NCBI GenBank assembly: GCA_022059125.1
Contig: JAEUWY010000005.1
Span: 1,860,001-1,924,000 of the forward strand
Direction of reading: 5' to 3'
Source of the DNA: Corynespora cassiicola
Lineage: Eukaryota > Ascomycota > Dothideomycetes > Pleosporales > Corynesporascaceae
DNA: 64,000 bases
The notes under the pieces are model-generated. The model was given only the letters and a program-made list of their open reading frames with translations, made no database searches and had not been told where the DNA came from. Position 1 is the stretch's first letter. Each line of letters opens with the position of its first letter. Of this stretch, positions 1 to 12,410 are shown one piece after another. The translations under genes were made by a program, and so were the position numbers.

Positions 1-1090
1 TAGATGGACTCCTGGACGTAGATACGGGAACCAGCGCAGCAGCACTGTCCGTGGTTGAAGTAGATACCGAAGTTGACCCACGAGATGGCGTTGTCAATGT
101 CGGCGTCCTCGAAGACAATGTTGGGGCTCTTGCCACCAAGCTCGAGGGTAACCTTCTTCAAGTTGGAGCCAGCAGCGGCCTTCATGATCTGGCGACCGAC
201 AAGGGTCGAGCCGGTGAAAGCGACCTTGTCGATGTTCATGTGGGAGGAGATGGCGGCACCAGCGACTTTGCCGAAACCAGAGATGACGTTGACAACACCT
301 GGAGGGAAGCCGGCCTCCTTGATGAGGGAGGCGGCGACGAGACCGGACAGAGGGGTCTGCTCGGCAGTCTTGAGGACGACGACGTTACCGGCGGCAATGG
401 CAGGGCCAATCTTCCACGACCACATAAGAAGAGGGAAGTTCCAGGGGATAATCTGACCGCAAACACCGACCTAGGCGGGTTAGAAGCTGCAGTATACATG
501 GTGGTCACTTTACTTACGGGCTCCTTCTTGATGTAGTTGAAGGTGTCGGGAGTGGTGTCGACGACCTTGCCCTCGATCTTGTCGGCCCAGCCACCGTAGT
601 ACCTCAAGCAACCGGCAGCAGCACCAACATCACCCTTGGCCATGTTGATGGCCTTGCCGTTGTCCAACGACTCGACAGCGGCGAGCAAGTCGACGTTCTT
701 CTCGAAGAGCTCGGCAAGCTTGACCAGCAGCTTTCCGCGGTTCTCGGGGGTCTCCTTCCGCCATGGGCCCTCGAAGGCCTTGCGGGCAGCAGCAACGGCA
801 ATGTCTACATCCTTCTCGGTGGCCTCGTGGACCGAGCAGATGACAGTCTCGTCACTGGGGTTGATGACCTCGAAGGTCTTGCTGTCCACGCCCTTCACGA
901 ACTCGTTGTTGATGAAGCTGGAGATTTGTCAGCGCTTCCAGGGGCCCAGGGAAAAAGAGGGGGGGAGGCTCCCGTGTCGAGCTCGATGGAGCATTGAGCC
1001 GAAGGGAGGGAAGGACGGCACTTACAGGCCGGTGGGCTGCGTGTACTCGCCCGTGTGGGGAGTCTTCAGCTTGATGGACACATCCGACAT
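1..1090 (-). CDS. NAD(P)-dependent aldehyde dehydrogenase, partial (C-terminus beyond left edge)
   Basis: Oxidises aldehydes to carboxylic acids, probably in cytosol or mitochondria; it resembles the fungal AldA class that acts after alcohol dehydrogenase in ethanol use. Three exons are proposed: 1090-1026, 917-518 and 470-1, with introns GTAAG...CAG and GTAAGT...TAG. The joined frame gives about 311 residues without a stop. Visible family features are the N-terminal FINNEFV strand, EVINPSDE, the [18 protein letters not shown] segment, [11 protein letters not shown] at the cofactor site, the general-base glutamate in [11 protein letters not shown] and the nucleophile region GQCCCAG. The family is about 495-500 residues long, so roughly 185 residues lie outside the window. 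The start is the only ATG that gives the usual short leader before the first intron. The family call is secure; substrate and compartment are inferred. Confidence 0.95.
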
Positions 1091-2724
1091 GATGACAATT
1101 GTGTAGCAAAACCAGGTGGAGGGGTATCAGAAGAAAAGAAAGGGTTGAAGGTGGAATGCGTGTGAGGGGTCGAGGGGCCAGCAAAACTTAAGTAGTGCGG
1201 GAGGAGCCATTACAGCATCGAGGTAGACTTCCGCCGAACCACTCCAGAAGCAGCCATGGCGAGCGTGGCCCAGCAGCCTCGGCCGTGGGGAGCCCGTCTC
1301 GAGCAGCTCGTCGAGCCTATCGAAGGGCGCGTAGTGTGCTCGAGTGGCGCTGGACAGCGGAGATGAGCTCTGAGCCCCGCTCGGCCAGCCAGTGGCATTG
1401 CTACCCCTCCCCCACAACTGCCCCTCATCGGCATGGCTTTGTGAGCCGCTGCTATGCCGCAACCTGGCGGCGGACCCGGATGTGCGACGAGACGTGCGGC
1501 TCCAGCCAATTGCGCCGGCTCCGCTTCGTGTTTAGTGATGGTCGTCGAGTAATTATGAATCTGCACGGCCTGAAGGAGAAATGCTCGAGCTGGCCCGACC
1601 CAGAGCGGGTGAGGCCCTGCGGCCCTGAAACCCACACGTCCACCTCCGACCCAGGCTAGACGTCCACGGGCCCCCTATCCACCTCTGAGCCACCAGCGCT
1701 ACTGCGAATCCGGAACGCCCTCCCAATCGCCCTCGGCTTCCTTTCGAGCGAGGACCGGTGCCCAGCGCCCGCACGTCTTCCAGTCTCGCAGTCTCTCAGC
1801 GCCGACGAGCCTCGTCAGGACTCGACCTCACTGACCCTCTCCATGGCCAGCACGAGGCGCGGCCACTATTGCACCGTCCACCCGGATGCGGAATCCATCG
1901 GGTTGCCTCGGGCTGCCCCGGATCCCAGCTCCCCATGCTCCATTGCCCCAGACGCCCCAGGCCCAGCGGATGACGCCAGCCCACGCTGAAACCCTCCCTC
2001 CGGCGCAGCGTATCGCGGGGAGGGCTAGCACTGCTGGCGTGAGCTCTCCGCACAAAGGGAGAATCAGATCCTGCAGGAGCCGCATGCCGCTCGTCGGGAC
2101 GCCTGGTGGTGTGATTCACTTCCTGTGCTGCGAACCCGATGTCTAGATGCCAAAAAATCGCCAGGCCTGTATCCTTCAGGCATAGCGAGCTCAGGCGGGG
2201 CAATTCCGTATCGTGAATCCATGTACCCACACGTGTCATGGAATCGTTCCGGCACTGAGGTTACCGCCTGCAGACAAGCACGACAAGCATCGCCATCAGC
2301 ACTCTTGAATTGTAGATCGGCGACTCTGGCCATTTACCAGGTGCGTTATAAGATCGCCATCATTGCCTGGGATATGGCCGGCGGCCAAGGGAGAAGCACA
2401 GACACATCAGCGTTCACACAAGACGATTTGGAATATCATTGACTTGTATTCATCCTAGTAACCGCCTTGACTCGGGGCATTGGAGAAACAATTAGTCGAG
2501 TCCGTGGCACTTGCAAAGGCGCCATCGTCATGTTCTGTTGTACAATGCACCTGAAAAGCCGCTACCCACTCCTGCATCCGAATTCCGAAAGGTGCTTTTG
2601 GAACGTGCACCCTGAATTGAGAGAAAAACCCGATCGCTCCGATCCCATATCCTAACCTTCAACTCCGAGGAAAATTGAGAACTGGTGGAAGATAGCCGAA
2701 TGCCGACTCTGCTGGAGAAGCTGC
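1091..2724. other. Intergenic region between ALDH and YRA1-like gene
   Basis: About 1.6 kb upstream of the ALDH start and downstream of the YRA1-like stop. Several open frames run through it on both strands, but none has a recognisable domain or sensible splice pattern. A TTAAGT-type AT stretch about 95-100 bases upstream of the ALDH ATG is the only promoter-like element I noticed. Confidence 0.5.
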
Positions 2725-4121
2725 TTAGAGAGCCTCGTCCATGGCATCATCAGCGCCGCCGTTGGGGACAGCAGCAACGTCGCCGTTGCCCTCGGTCTGG
2801 GGGAAGTAGTCGGCCATTTCCTGGTCAAGCTCCTCGACCGTCTTCTTGCTACGGGTGTTCTGGGCACGACCTCCACGGCCTCCTCCCCGACGCCCGCGAC
2901 CACCACGGGCAGCTCCGGGAGTCTTGGTGGCAGTGGCAGGCTTCGGCTTATCCTTCTTAGGCTGACTGTTTCTTGTCAGTATCAGGGCCGCCGCCATACG
3001 GAATGATGTAAACTTACGACACACGCTCGGCGAGCGCAGGCTTCGGGGCGGGAGCAGGGACGCTGGCGGCGCTCACGAGAAGCTCCACGCGGACGAGACG
3101 GCCGTCGATCTTGACATTGTCGAGAGCCTTGACAGCCTTGACAGCCTGCTCGGAGCGGTTGAAGATGACAGTAGCGGAACCCAGGCTGCGGCCATCGGCA
3201 CCGTACTGCAAGAAGACGCGCTTGGGGCGGCCAACCTTGACGGCGGTGGCGAAGTAGTCCTACGAGGTGGATTAGTCGTCGTCGTCGTCGGATGTGCAAG
3301 ATAAAACAAAGCGCAATCGCCGCAAGCCCGGAAACCAAAGCAGCCTAACCCATAAAGTGGGAACGATCGGGAAGCGCGCTGGTCAGAATACAGAGACATC
3401 GTTCAGGCGTCGTCGGCGGCCGTCATGCAAGCCAGGCGTTAGCTAGCGAATGGAGCGCAATCAAGCGAGAGGGAAGTGAGTCAGTCGTCGCGTCGGCGGT
3501 AATCGCTGGTGCTCGTGGTCTCGACCCTGCTTTTTCCATTTGAGGCTTACAGCTCTTGCTTTGCAGGCGTTTCTGCCTTGGGACCCATGCCGAATGGCGT
3601 GGTGCGCCGTCATCACGACACTCTTGTTCCGTCGCAGCAGCGCTTGCAACATGTTCAGTTGCTACAAGCAATAGCAGATGTCGTCTTTCAGACGAGACTG
3701 AATGCTGCCTGGGCTATCGATCGGAAAAGCGTGCTCAGCGTCGACGGACTTGCAGTTGATCGCAAAAAGCGATGTATGAAATCCAACTGCGTCAACATAC
3801 CTTGAGCTGGTCCTCGTCGACGTCCTTGGGCTGTGACGTGTTAGCGCGAGCGGCGTGGCCCGGTCTGGGGGGGGAGAAACGTACCAAGTTGGAGATCATG
3901 ATTTTGGTCTCCTCGCCGGTGGGAGCGGCCGGAGCAGCAGGCTTGGCGCCGCCCTTGCCCTTGCTGTTGTTCTTGCCAGATTTCTGGACGCCGCCGACAG
4001 GAGCCTTGGGGCCAGCCTGAGCGCGCGGGCCAGAGCGGGCGCCGCCGCGCTTGCGACCATTGGCACGGGTGGAGATGATGTCCTCGAGGGACTGGGACAG
4101 CTTGTTGTCGTTGCCAGACAT
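2725..4121 (-). CDS. YRA1: Yra1/ALYREF-type mRNA export adaptor (RRM protein)
   Basis: Predicted REF adaptor that loads onto nascent mRNA with the UAP56/Sub2 helicase and hands it to the Mex67 export receptor in the nucleus. Four exons: 4121-3885, 3830-3801, 3259-3018 and 2965-2725, giving 249 residues. An N-terminal REF box (KLSQSLEDII) is followed by a Gly/Ala/Lys-rich linker, then an RRM with RNP2-like IMISNL, PKDVDEDQLK, the central VFLQYGADGRSLGSA stretch and the strand GRLVRVELL. An RGG-type tract (GGRGRRGGGRGGR) and a C-terminal REF box (EELDQEMADYF) close the protein. Both boxes and the RRM order match the REF family. The start is the ATG just before the N-box. Intron 2 is 541 nt, about ten times its neighbours, and splits the RRM. 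It shares a 570-base intergenic region with the divergent VPS11 gene. Confidence 0.88.
3260..3800 (-). other. Unusually long intron 2 of the YRA1-like gene
   Basis: The intron opens with the strong donor GTATGT and closes with a TAG acceptor in front of the codons for DYFATAV. At 541 nt it is the longest intron I place in the window; most others are 47-60 nt and a few 140-190. Short antisense and sense frames inside it have no recognisable domain. It interrupts the coding sequence after codon 89, within the RRM. Confidence 0.85.
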
Positions 4122-4691
4122 GGTGATTGATGTCGTGGTTACGGCCGGTGATGTGGGGTCCAGGCAAGACGTCGTGTTGTCTTGGTCGGATGTGGATGGA
4201 ACGCGCCTTGGATTCTGGGTCGCAATTCGCGTCGACACGGGCGTCGGCTTGGTTAACTAAGTGAAGACTGTTAGAAGGATCCTATCACGCTGTGTCCTGC
4301 CGTCGCTCTGGAGATGCCGTGTCGTGCGGAGCCCGGTGTTGCGTCGTCGAGGTCTGAAGGGTGGAGAGGTGGAGGGAGAAGGAGAAGCGCGGCCAGCGAG
4401 CAAAACAAAAAGGGCGAGGCAGCCAGCTGCGGGGCTTGGCGCGCTAGCCGTGGCTCAGCCACAGTCGCTGCGACGCGCGCTGATTGGCCCGAGACTGCTC
4501 GGCTAATCCGCGGACGGCGGGTGCGCCTGCCCGCAGGTCGACGTGCAGGCGACAGCTCCTACCAGCTCTGCGATGCGTGCGGCAGTCGCGAGCATGGACT
4601 GGTAGCAGCATAGCAGCATGGCAGTGACTCCGGTATGCCCAAATGGCCCCCCATCTCCCCACCCCCCTCCGTGATGCATCGTGCGCCTGGC
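4122..4691. promoter_or_regulatory. Divergent promoter region, YRA1-like / VPS11
   Basis: These 570 bases separate two head-to-head housekeeping genes and must hold both 5' ends. The part upstream of VPS11 is GC-rich with no clear TATA box. Several ATGs precede the favoured VPS11 start: two are in frame (4635 and 4674) and others are out of frame. Confidence 0.6.
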
Positions 4692-7600
4692 ATGCACAGC
4701 AAGCTGACCCCGCGCCAGTGGCAGTTCAAGTTCTTCGACGTCTCGCAGGTGAAGCTCCCCGACGACGAGAGCTCGTTTCTCTCCGAGGTATGCCGCCAGA
4801 TGCCTGAAGCCGCCCGCGTGCCCCCTCTCACTCCTCGCAGCCCGGGAACATCACCTCGGTCGTCGCCGGCTCCGAAAGCATCTTCTTTGGCAGCGCCGAT
4901 GGCGTCGTCCGCATCCTGTCGCGCGCCTTCAAGGTCGTGCGCTCCTTCAAGGCCCACGATGTCGGTTCCATCACGCATATGAAGCAGGTTCAGGGGACCG
5001 CCCTGCTGGTCACCATTGCAGAAGACCTGTCCAACGAGCCTGTGCTGAAGGTGTGGGCACTGGACAAGCTGGAGAAGAAGACAGGCATTCCGCGCTGCCA
5101 GAGCACCCTCACCATCCACAACGGGCGCAAGCAGTTTCCCATCTCCGCCTTTGCTGCCCTCGAGGACCTGTCCCAGCTCGCAGTTGGCTTTGCCAACGGC
5201 GCCGTCACCGTGGTCAGGGGCGATCTCATTCACGACCGGGGCGCCCGCCAGCGCACTGTCTTCGAGTCTGAGGAGCCCATCACTGGCATTGAGTTTCGCG
5301 AGGGCAACATCACCACACTCTACATCGCTACCACTGGTCGCATCTTGACGCTTGTGATTTCCGGCCGGGGCCAGGGGCAGCCTGCGAAGTCTTTGGATGA
5401 GTACGGCTGCGGCGTCGGCTGCATGGCCTATGACAAGGCCACGCGTGATGTCGTCGTCGCCCGCAACGATGCCATATACTACTATGGCCTCCACGGTCGA
5501 GGCCCCCCCTACTCGTACGAAGGGGAGAAGAAAATGATTTCGATATTCAAAGACTATGTCGTGATTGTATCTCCGCCCAAATCCAATGCCATGCCCCGCT
5601 CCAACCCGCTAAGAGCCTTCGGCGTCGGCGCTGCTGACGATGTCTTCAATACATCCACTTTTACGCTTCTCAACACAGAACTCAGATTCGTCGCCCACCA
5701 AGAGCAGATTTCCTCTCAGATAAAGGCCATCGTGTCCGAGTGGGGCGATTTGTTCGTGCTGACTATGGATGGGAAGGTATGCAAACATCGATGGTTTGTT
5801 ATGGGCACCTTTGCTGACAGGAGATAGCTTTTCCGCTACCACGAGAAGCCTTTTGCTCAGAAGCTTGACATTCTGTACCAGCGGAATCTCTATGTTCTGG
5901 CTATCAACCTGGCGCAGAAGGCTGGCCTGGACTCGTCACAGCAGAACGTCATCTTGCGCAAGTTTGGTGACTATCTGTATTCGAAGCAAGACTACGACAC
6001 TGCCATGCAGCAGTATCTGAAAGCCATTGACAATACCGAACCATCACAGGTCATAAGAAAGGTGAGTTTGCTGTCCGTCTCTAGGAAAATTACTAATCGT
6101 ATTCCTAGTTCCTAGATACCCAGCGCATACACAACCTGATCGAATATCTCGAGGAACTTCACGACCATCACAAAGCCACATCGGACCATACTACTCTTCT
6201 TCTTAACTGTTATGCCAAGCTCAAGGATGTAGAAAAGCTGGAAGAATTCATCAAGTCGCCCGGGGACCTTAAATTCGATCTGGACACTGCCATTTCCATG
6301 TGTCGCCAGGGCGGCTACTTTGACCAAGCTGCTTATCTTGCTAGAAAGCACGGCGAACATGAGCTCGTTGTCGATGTGTTGATTGAGGACTCGAAGCGGT
6401 ATGCTGAAGCATTAGCGTACATCTGGCGGCTGGAGCCGGAAGTTGCCTACTTTAACCTGATGAAATATGCGACTGTGCTACTCCAGCAGTGCCCCAAAGA
6501 CACGACTCAGCTTTTCATCGACTATTACACAGGCGCTTTTCGACCGAAGAAAGATGCTATTGTTGTTCCAAACGCCCCGGCATCATCAGGCATGGGCATG
6601 GGCCTGGGCGCTGCCTCAAACGCAGTGCAGAATCTCGCTGCCCTTTTGCCACTGCCCTATATGAACATGAACGCTGTTGCTTCACCGGCTTCACCTGGTG
6701 AGTCGAAGAGCACACTCAGCCAGGCCCAGATTATCGAAACCAACGTGGATGAGCCTGCACCCGAGTACACAATCCCCAAACCTCGGACAGCTTTTTCAGC
6801 ATTTGTAGACCACCCACAAGAATTCATCGTATTTCTTGAAGCATGCATCAAGTCGGAGAGCCTTCGCGAGGATGACAAGGTCGATCTCTATACCACACTC
6901 TTCGAGATGTATCTTCACACAGCATCATCCAAGAAAGATGGTGAGCGTCAAGAGTGGGAGAATAAGGCCAAGAAACTTGTTGAAGGAAACAACATTCCCA
7001 TTGATACATCGAATGTCCTACTCCTCTCACACCTATCAAACTTCCGTGATGGAACTATTTTGGTCAGAGAGCAACAAGGTTTACACTCAGATATCTTCCG
7101 CTCGTACACTGCAGCCAACGATACGCAAGGCGCGATTCGTGCGCTGCGAAAGTACGGGCCCGAGGAGCCAGCGCTGTATCCAGCGGCTCTTGCGTACTTT
7201 ACGTCGAGTCCAGAAGTTCTCGCGGAAGCCGGCGACGAGCTGGATGCAGTTCTCAAGAAGATTGATGAAGATGGACTTATGGCCCCGCTTCAAGTCATCC
7301 AAACGCTATCCACCAACGGAGTTGCAACCATGGGCATGATCAAAGCCTACCTTTCAACAACCATTGAGCGCGAGCGCCAGGAAATCGCGACCAATCGCCG
7401 CACCATCGAGACCTTTCGCTCGGACACAGAGACCAAAAAGGCTGAGCTGCAATCTCTCAACACTAAGCCCATCGTTTTCCAAGCCACCCGCTGCAAGGTG
7501 TGCAATCAATCACTCGAACTTCCTGTGGTGCATTTCCTTTGCAAGCACAGCTTCCACCAGAAGTGTCTGAGCACTGAGGATGATGTCGAGGACGACAGCG

Positions 7601-7779
7601 TCGAGTGTCCTCTTTGCTCTCAGCAGAACCAGACGGTTAAGGCAATCCGCAAGGCCCAGGTTGAGAGTGCAGAGCGCCATGACATGTTCACAGAGGCGTT
7701 GAAGCGGGGTAGAGACGGTTTTGCCGTCGTGAGCGAGTGGTTCGGGCGAGGCGTTATGGGTATTGGAGGCCATGAATAG
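4692..7779 (+). CDS. VPS11: Vacuolar protein sorting-associated protein 11 (HOPS/CORVET core, RING-H2)
   Basis: Core subunit of the HOPS and CORVET tethering complexes that drive endosome-vacuole and vacuole-vacuole fusion. Exons: 4692-4787, 4841-5776, 5828-6061 and 6109-7779, giving 978 residues, within the family range. The N-terminal hallmark FKFFDVSQVKLPDDE opens a beta-propeller region (roughly residues 1-330). An alpha-solenoid with clathrin-heavy-chain-like repeats follows (LRKFGDYLYSKQDYDTAMQQ, MCRQGGYFDQAAYLARKHG), then a coiled-coil stretch and a C-terminal RING-H2 finger (CKVCNQSL, HFLCKHSFHQKC, CPLC). Intron 3 has a perfect TACTAAT branch-type motif. In-frame ATGs at 4635 and 4674 could add up to 19 residues; I prefer 4692 because homologues have only a few residues before the conserved Trp-x-x-Phe start. 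Confidence 0.95.
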
Positions 7780-8375
7780 ACGGACGATCTAATTTTCACG
7801 GGTATATACCTTTGTATATTTGGTGGGATCAAGACGAATAATTCGTATTGCTGAGACACGGAGATCTATAATGCAAATGTGGTTATCAAAGAAGACTACG
7901 GAATATCAATCCAAAATAGGCAAACCCGTGTGATTTGAGGAACATGACTTGATTATCTTGGATTTTCATGAATTGCCGAGGCTTTGTGGCTCATTATGGG
8001 CTAATTCCAATGTTATTGGCCTGAGAACATGAACCGCAAGGGAAGAAATGCCCATGAGGTCGGCTACATGGGTGCCGAGCACCCCTGTATCTTTAGTGAG
8101 CGTGGTGTTGTTGTATTGGCAGAACGCGCGAAGGAGCTAGGCAACGTTAAACCACTGCTCTCAGCCACGCTTGGCGATTCCGCGAGTCTTCAGCCTGGTC
8201 GGCTTCCAACGATGTCAATTCCTTGCTTAACCACACAATCTGTAACATCTCTGCCTCGAGCACCTTATTCCCGCAGTCAAGAAGCTCGATATCCGTTCCA
8301 CTTCGCTATTGAGCCATCCCAGTACCCTTGGTGGAGCATCTGATGTAGACAAGGCTGAATCTTGACTGAATAATC
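7780..8375. other. Intergenic region between VPS11 and the NLR gene
   Basis: About 600 bases hold the VPS11 3' end and the promoter of the receptor gene. One 104-codon frame on the plus strand has no recognisable feature, and I see no RNA gene. Confidence 0.5.
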
Positions 8376-11300
8376 ATGGAACAGTCCGACGGAGGCCTTA
8401 TCCGGCGGAACCCAGTACCGCCAACAGGATTGACGGTGTTGGTGATGCCAAAAGAGCCTTCGATAGAGTAAGTCCGTTCGAAACCAAGCCATCTTCCAAC
8501 ATCAGCACACCAAACAAGAACAACCTTGGTGGAAGCAAAATACTTTATGCTCTACCACTCTGTTTATATGAATCTTTCTGCAAAAGAAAACACAAGATTG
8601 CCTGCTAGACATTCTGACCGTTGGATAGTGTCGTATTCGTACATGGGTTTACGGGACATCCTGAGCGGACTTGGACCCACCAAAAAGGCGACCTCGAACA
8701 TGGCAACGATTCCGATGCTCATATAGCCGAGCCCTCTTCGAAAAGGCAGAAACTCGGCCCGTTCCTAAAGCCCCGGCATACGGAGCCTCGCCCTAGCGTA
8801 TACTGGCCAGTAGACCTTCTTCCAACGGCCCTTCCCAACGCACGGGTATTGACCTATGGTTATGATACACACATTAGACACAAATTGGTGGCTCCAGTAA
8901 GCCAGAGCACCGTCTATGATATTGCTTGGAATTTCCTGGTCGCCCTCGAGGCTGAACGTCGTATGAGCCCTAACCGGCCAATCCTCTTTGTGGTACATAG
9001 CCTGGGAGGCATTGTGGTTAAAGAGATGTTGAGAAGGTCCAGCAGTTGCCAACATGGACAAGCTCATCTTCGGACTATTTTTGATGCTGCTGCTGGTGTC
9101 ATGTTCTTTGGCACCCCACATGGCGGTGCAGATCCTCGAAGTTTTGTCCATCGTGTCGCGGAAAAAATCATAAAAGCGGCAGGGTTTTCTGTGAACGACC
9201 AGATTGTTCAGACTCTCTTGCCATCGGCTGAGCGTCTCAGGGAGTTGAGGGATGAATTTGGCCCAATGGCCCAGAGACAGAGCTGGACCATACATTCTTT
9301 CCAAGAGCAATTGGGTGTTGGCGCATTAGGTGGACTCAAAGTATGCCTCTCTGAGTATGTGTACCAGGATGTAATGCTGACTGAAACTTTAGGTTGTGGA
9401 AGACACCTCATCGTATTTGAACCTTCCATCGGTCGAAATTTGCGAGCAGATCGGGCGTAATCACATGGACATGTGTCGCTTTACCGGCCCAAATGACATT
9501 GAATACAAGAAGGTGGTAGCTGCTCTACTCAGAATGACTGTAGAAACTTCTCATCGCCCAGAAAAGGCACAGGATGGACAACCATTGTGTGCAGACCTGA
9601 TAGCCGAACTTCTTGGATCTCTAAAATTTGACCAAATCGACGCGCGTCAACTGACGATAAAAAATGCTCACGCAAAAACCTGCAAATGGCTGCTCAAAAC
9701 AAACGAGTATGTCGATTGGATCAATCCCCGAGAGGTACACAACCATCACGGTTTTCTATGGATCAAAGGAAAGCCTGGTACCGGAAAGTCAACCCTGATG
9801 AAGTTTGCTCTTGCGAATGCTCGGAGAACAATGAAGAAAAGCACTATCATCTCTTTCTTTTTCAACGCTCGAGGTGAAGAGCTGGAGAAGTGTACTCTTG
9901 GGACGTATCGCTCGCTGCTGGTGCAACTTCTTGAACGACATCCCTCAATTCAGTCAGTATTCAACGTGCTTGAGCCCCGTGTATCAGACACAAGCGCCAT
10001 ACGCCAATGGAATGTAGAAACTCTGAAGCTACTGCTGGAACAAACTATAAGACGCCTTGGGGGCACGTCTATAGTATGCTTCATTGATGCTTTGGATGAG
10101 TGTGACGAAGATCAAGTCCGCGACATGGTTTCCTTCTTTGAAAGAGTTTGCGAAGAATGCGTTTCGTCACAGATAGACTTTCGAGTTTGTCTTTCAAGCC
10201 GACATTATCCGCATGTGACGATTGGCAAAAGCATCAACTTGACCCTCGAAGGGCACGAAGGGCATAGTCGAGATATCAGCGATTATCTTACAAGCGAGTT
10301 GAAAATAGGCCACAGCAAGCTTGCTGAAAAGGTCAGAGAAGAGGTGCAAGAAAAGGCCTCTGGAATCTTCATGTGGGTTGTCCTCGTGGTAGGGATGTTA
10401 AACAAGGAACATGACAGTGGCCGCATGCATGCACTTCGACGAAGAATAAGAGAGATCCCTGGAGATTTACATCAATTATTTCTCGATTTGTTGACGCGAG
10501 ACTCTTTGAATAAAGGGGAACTCATCCTTTGTCTCCAATGGGTGCTCTTCGCACGCAGTCCATTGCGACCAGAACAGCTTTACTTCGCAATATTGTCAGG
10601 AACAGAACCAGAAGATTTAGAACCTTGGGATACAGAGGAGGTCACAACCCAAGATATCGAGAGGTTCGTCCTCAATGCCTCCAAAGGACTAGCCGAGATC
10701 ACCAAATCAAAAAACCCAACAGTTCAGTTTATACATGAATCAGTAAGAGATTTTCTCTTGAAAGAAGAAGGGCTTGGAAAGATCTGGCAAGACCTCAAGA
10801 ACAACTTTCAGGGCCTGAGTCATTCAAGGCTCAGAGACTGCTGCATGAATCATGTGGGAATGGACATCTTCAGGCTCTTTGACATACCAGAAAGCCACGG
10901 AGTTGCTCATACCCAGCGAGGAAATTCACGACAGATTGTTACCTATGCATTGCCCTTCTGGGATTACGCAGTACAGAACGTTTTGTATCATGCAGATGCT
11001 GCGGCAAAACATTCCTCCTCCCAGGAAGATTTCCTTCGGGCTTTTCCTCTTGATCAATGGAGACGATGCAGCAACATACTTGAAACGAAGCGCGTGCGCG
11101 AACACGATGGCGACGTTGGGCTGTTATATTTTCTTGCTGAGTACAACCTTCCAAACCTCATTCATACATACGATCCAACTATCGAGTCGATGTTTGAAAT
11201 TCAAGGCCGCTACGGACCTCCCTTTTTCGCAGCACTCGCAACTGGGAGCGAAAATGCCTTTCAGGCCCTATTAGAGATTGCAGCGAGGAAATTGGCTCCA

Positions 11301-12410
11301 GAAAGCGAAGCTCGTAAACTTCTGGCTCACTATCATCGTACAGAAAAGAGCGAGAGAATATTTAGACGTTCATTCGAGTACCGTCGCAATCGAAAGCTCA
11401 ACTCATACTTGGTAGAAGCTGCTGACACGGCTTTGCTTACTCTCATGCTCGAATGTGGTCTATTCCACGGCATATCGGAAGAATGGCATGAATTGTTCAA
11501 GCTAGCTATCAAGCAGGAAGACGAAGTCTTATTCCTACACTACGTGGATAGTCAACCCGAGATTTTTTCTCGATGCATATCTGACTACAATTACTCCCTT
11601 TTTCAAGATATATTGGACCACTTCAACATGGAATTCCTGAAAAAGATTCTCAAGATATGCGTCGTTAGGTGGAACGGGGCCTTCGTATCCACTTGGCGAA
11701 TTGCGATGATGCTCAGTCGAACAAATGCAACGGTATTGGAACTACAGGGGATTTTTGAATTTCTACGCACCACAAATAATTTCAACCTCAACATAAAGGA
11801 CGAGTCCGGCTGTCCTTTTATAGCTCGTTTAATTGGAAAGGGCGAGAATAGGTTGGCCCAAGCACTTCTTCAAACAGGAGACGTCATTGTGCATTCGCAG
11901 GATAATGATGGCCGTACACCTTTATCACATGCAATTTCCAGATGTGATGGGGATTCTATCGTCCGAATGTTGCTCAGTAGGAACACCGTTGACGTCGACT
12001 TAAAAGACAGCTGGGGACGAACACCCTTATCATACGCAGCTCCTTCCTCCATAAATCCAACTAACATAGAATTACTGCTCAAAAATGGGGCCGAAGTTGA
12101 CGCAAGGGATAACGAAGGGCGTACGCCCCTATCATACGCAGCTTCTTCCATAAATTCATTTGGAATGAAATCACTACTCGAAAAAGGGGCCGAAGTTGAC
12201 GCAAGAGATAACACGGGGCGTACAGCGTTATCATACGCAGCTGCTAATTGGTATGGGGAAGCTTTGATAAAAGTTCTACTCTGGAGAGGCGCCAGAGTCG
12301 AAATAGAGGATAATATGGGGCGCACACCGTTATCATACGCAGCCGATTGTCGGAAAGAAAATGTTCACAGCCTGTTGGAGACAAGCGTGAATGTTGAATT
12401 CCATGGATAA
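8376..12410 (+). CDS. NOD-like receptor: SesB-like alpha/beta-hydrolase, NACHT NTPase, ankyrin repeats
   Basis: Predicted cytosolic signal-transducing NTPase of the fungal NLR class, of the kind linked to heterokaryon incompatibility and regulated cell death. Exons: 8376-8467, 8629-9340 and 9393-12410, giving 1273 residues. Exon 1 supplies MEQSDGGLIRR and joins a codon-split Asp to VVFVHGFTGHPERTW. The N-terminal hydrolase has the nucleophile elbow VVHSLGG near residue 155 and FFGTPHGG. The NACHT domain has Walker A GKPGTGKST near residue 394 and Walker B CFIDALDECDED. A long helical linker follows, then ankyrin repeats from about residue 1080 with the core GRTPLSYAA. The repeats sharing that core are very alike in DNA. 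The frame stops at a TAA inside the next repeat, because of an apparent one-base shift. Exon 1 is inferred from splice phase and motif fit. Confidence 0.9.

Noticed and set aside
1195..1659. Frames of about 150 codons upstream of the ALDH gene on both strands
   Set aside because: No motif, and composition like the other chance frames; probably promoter DNA.
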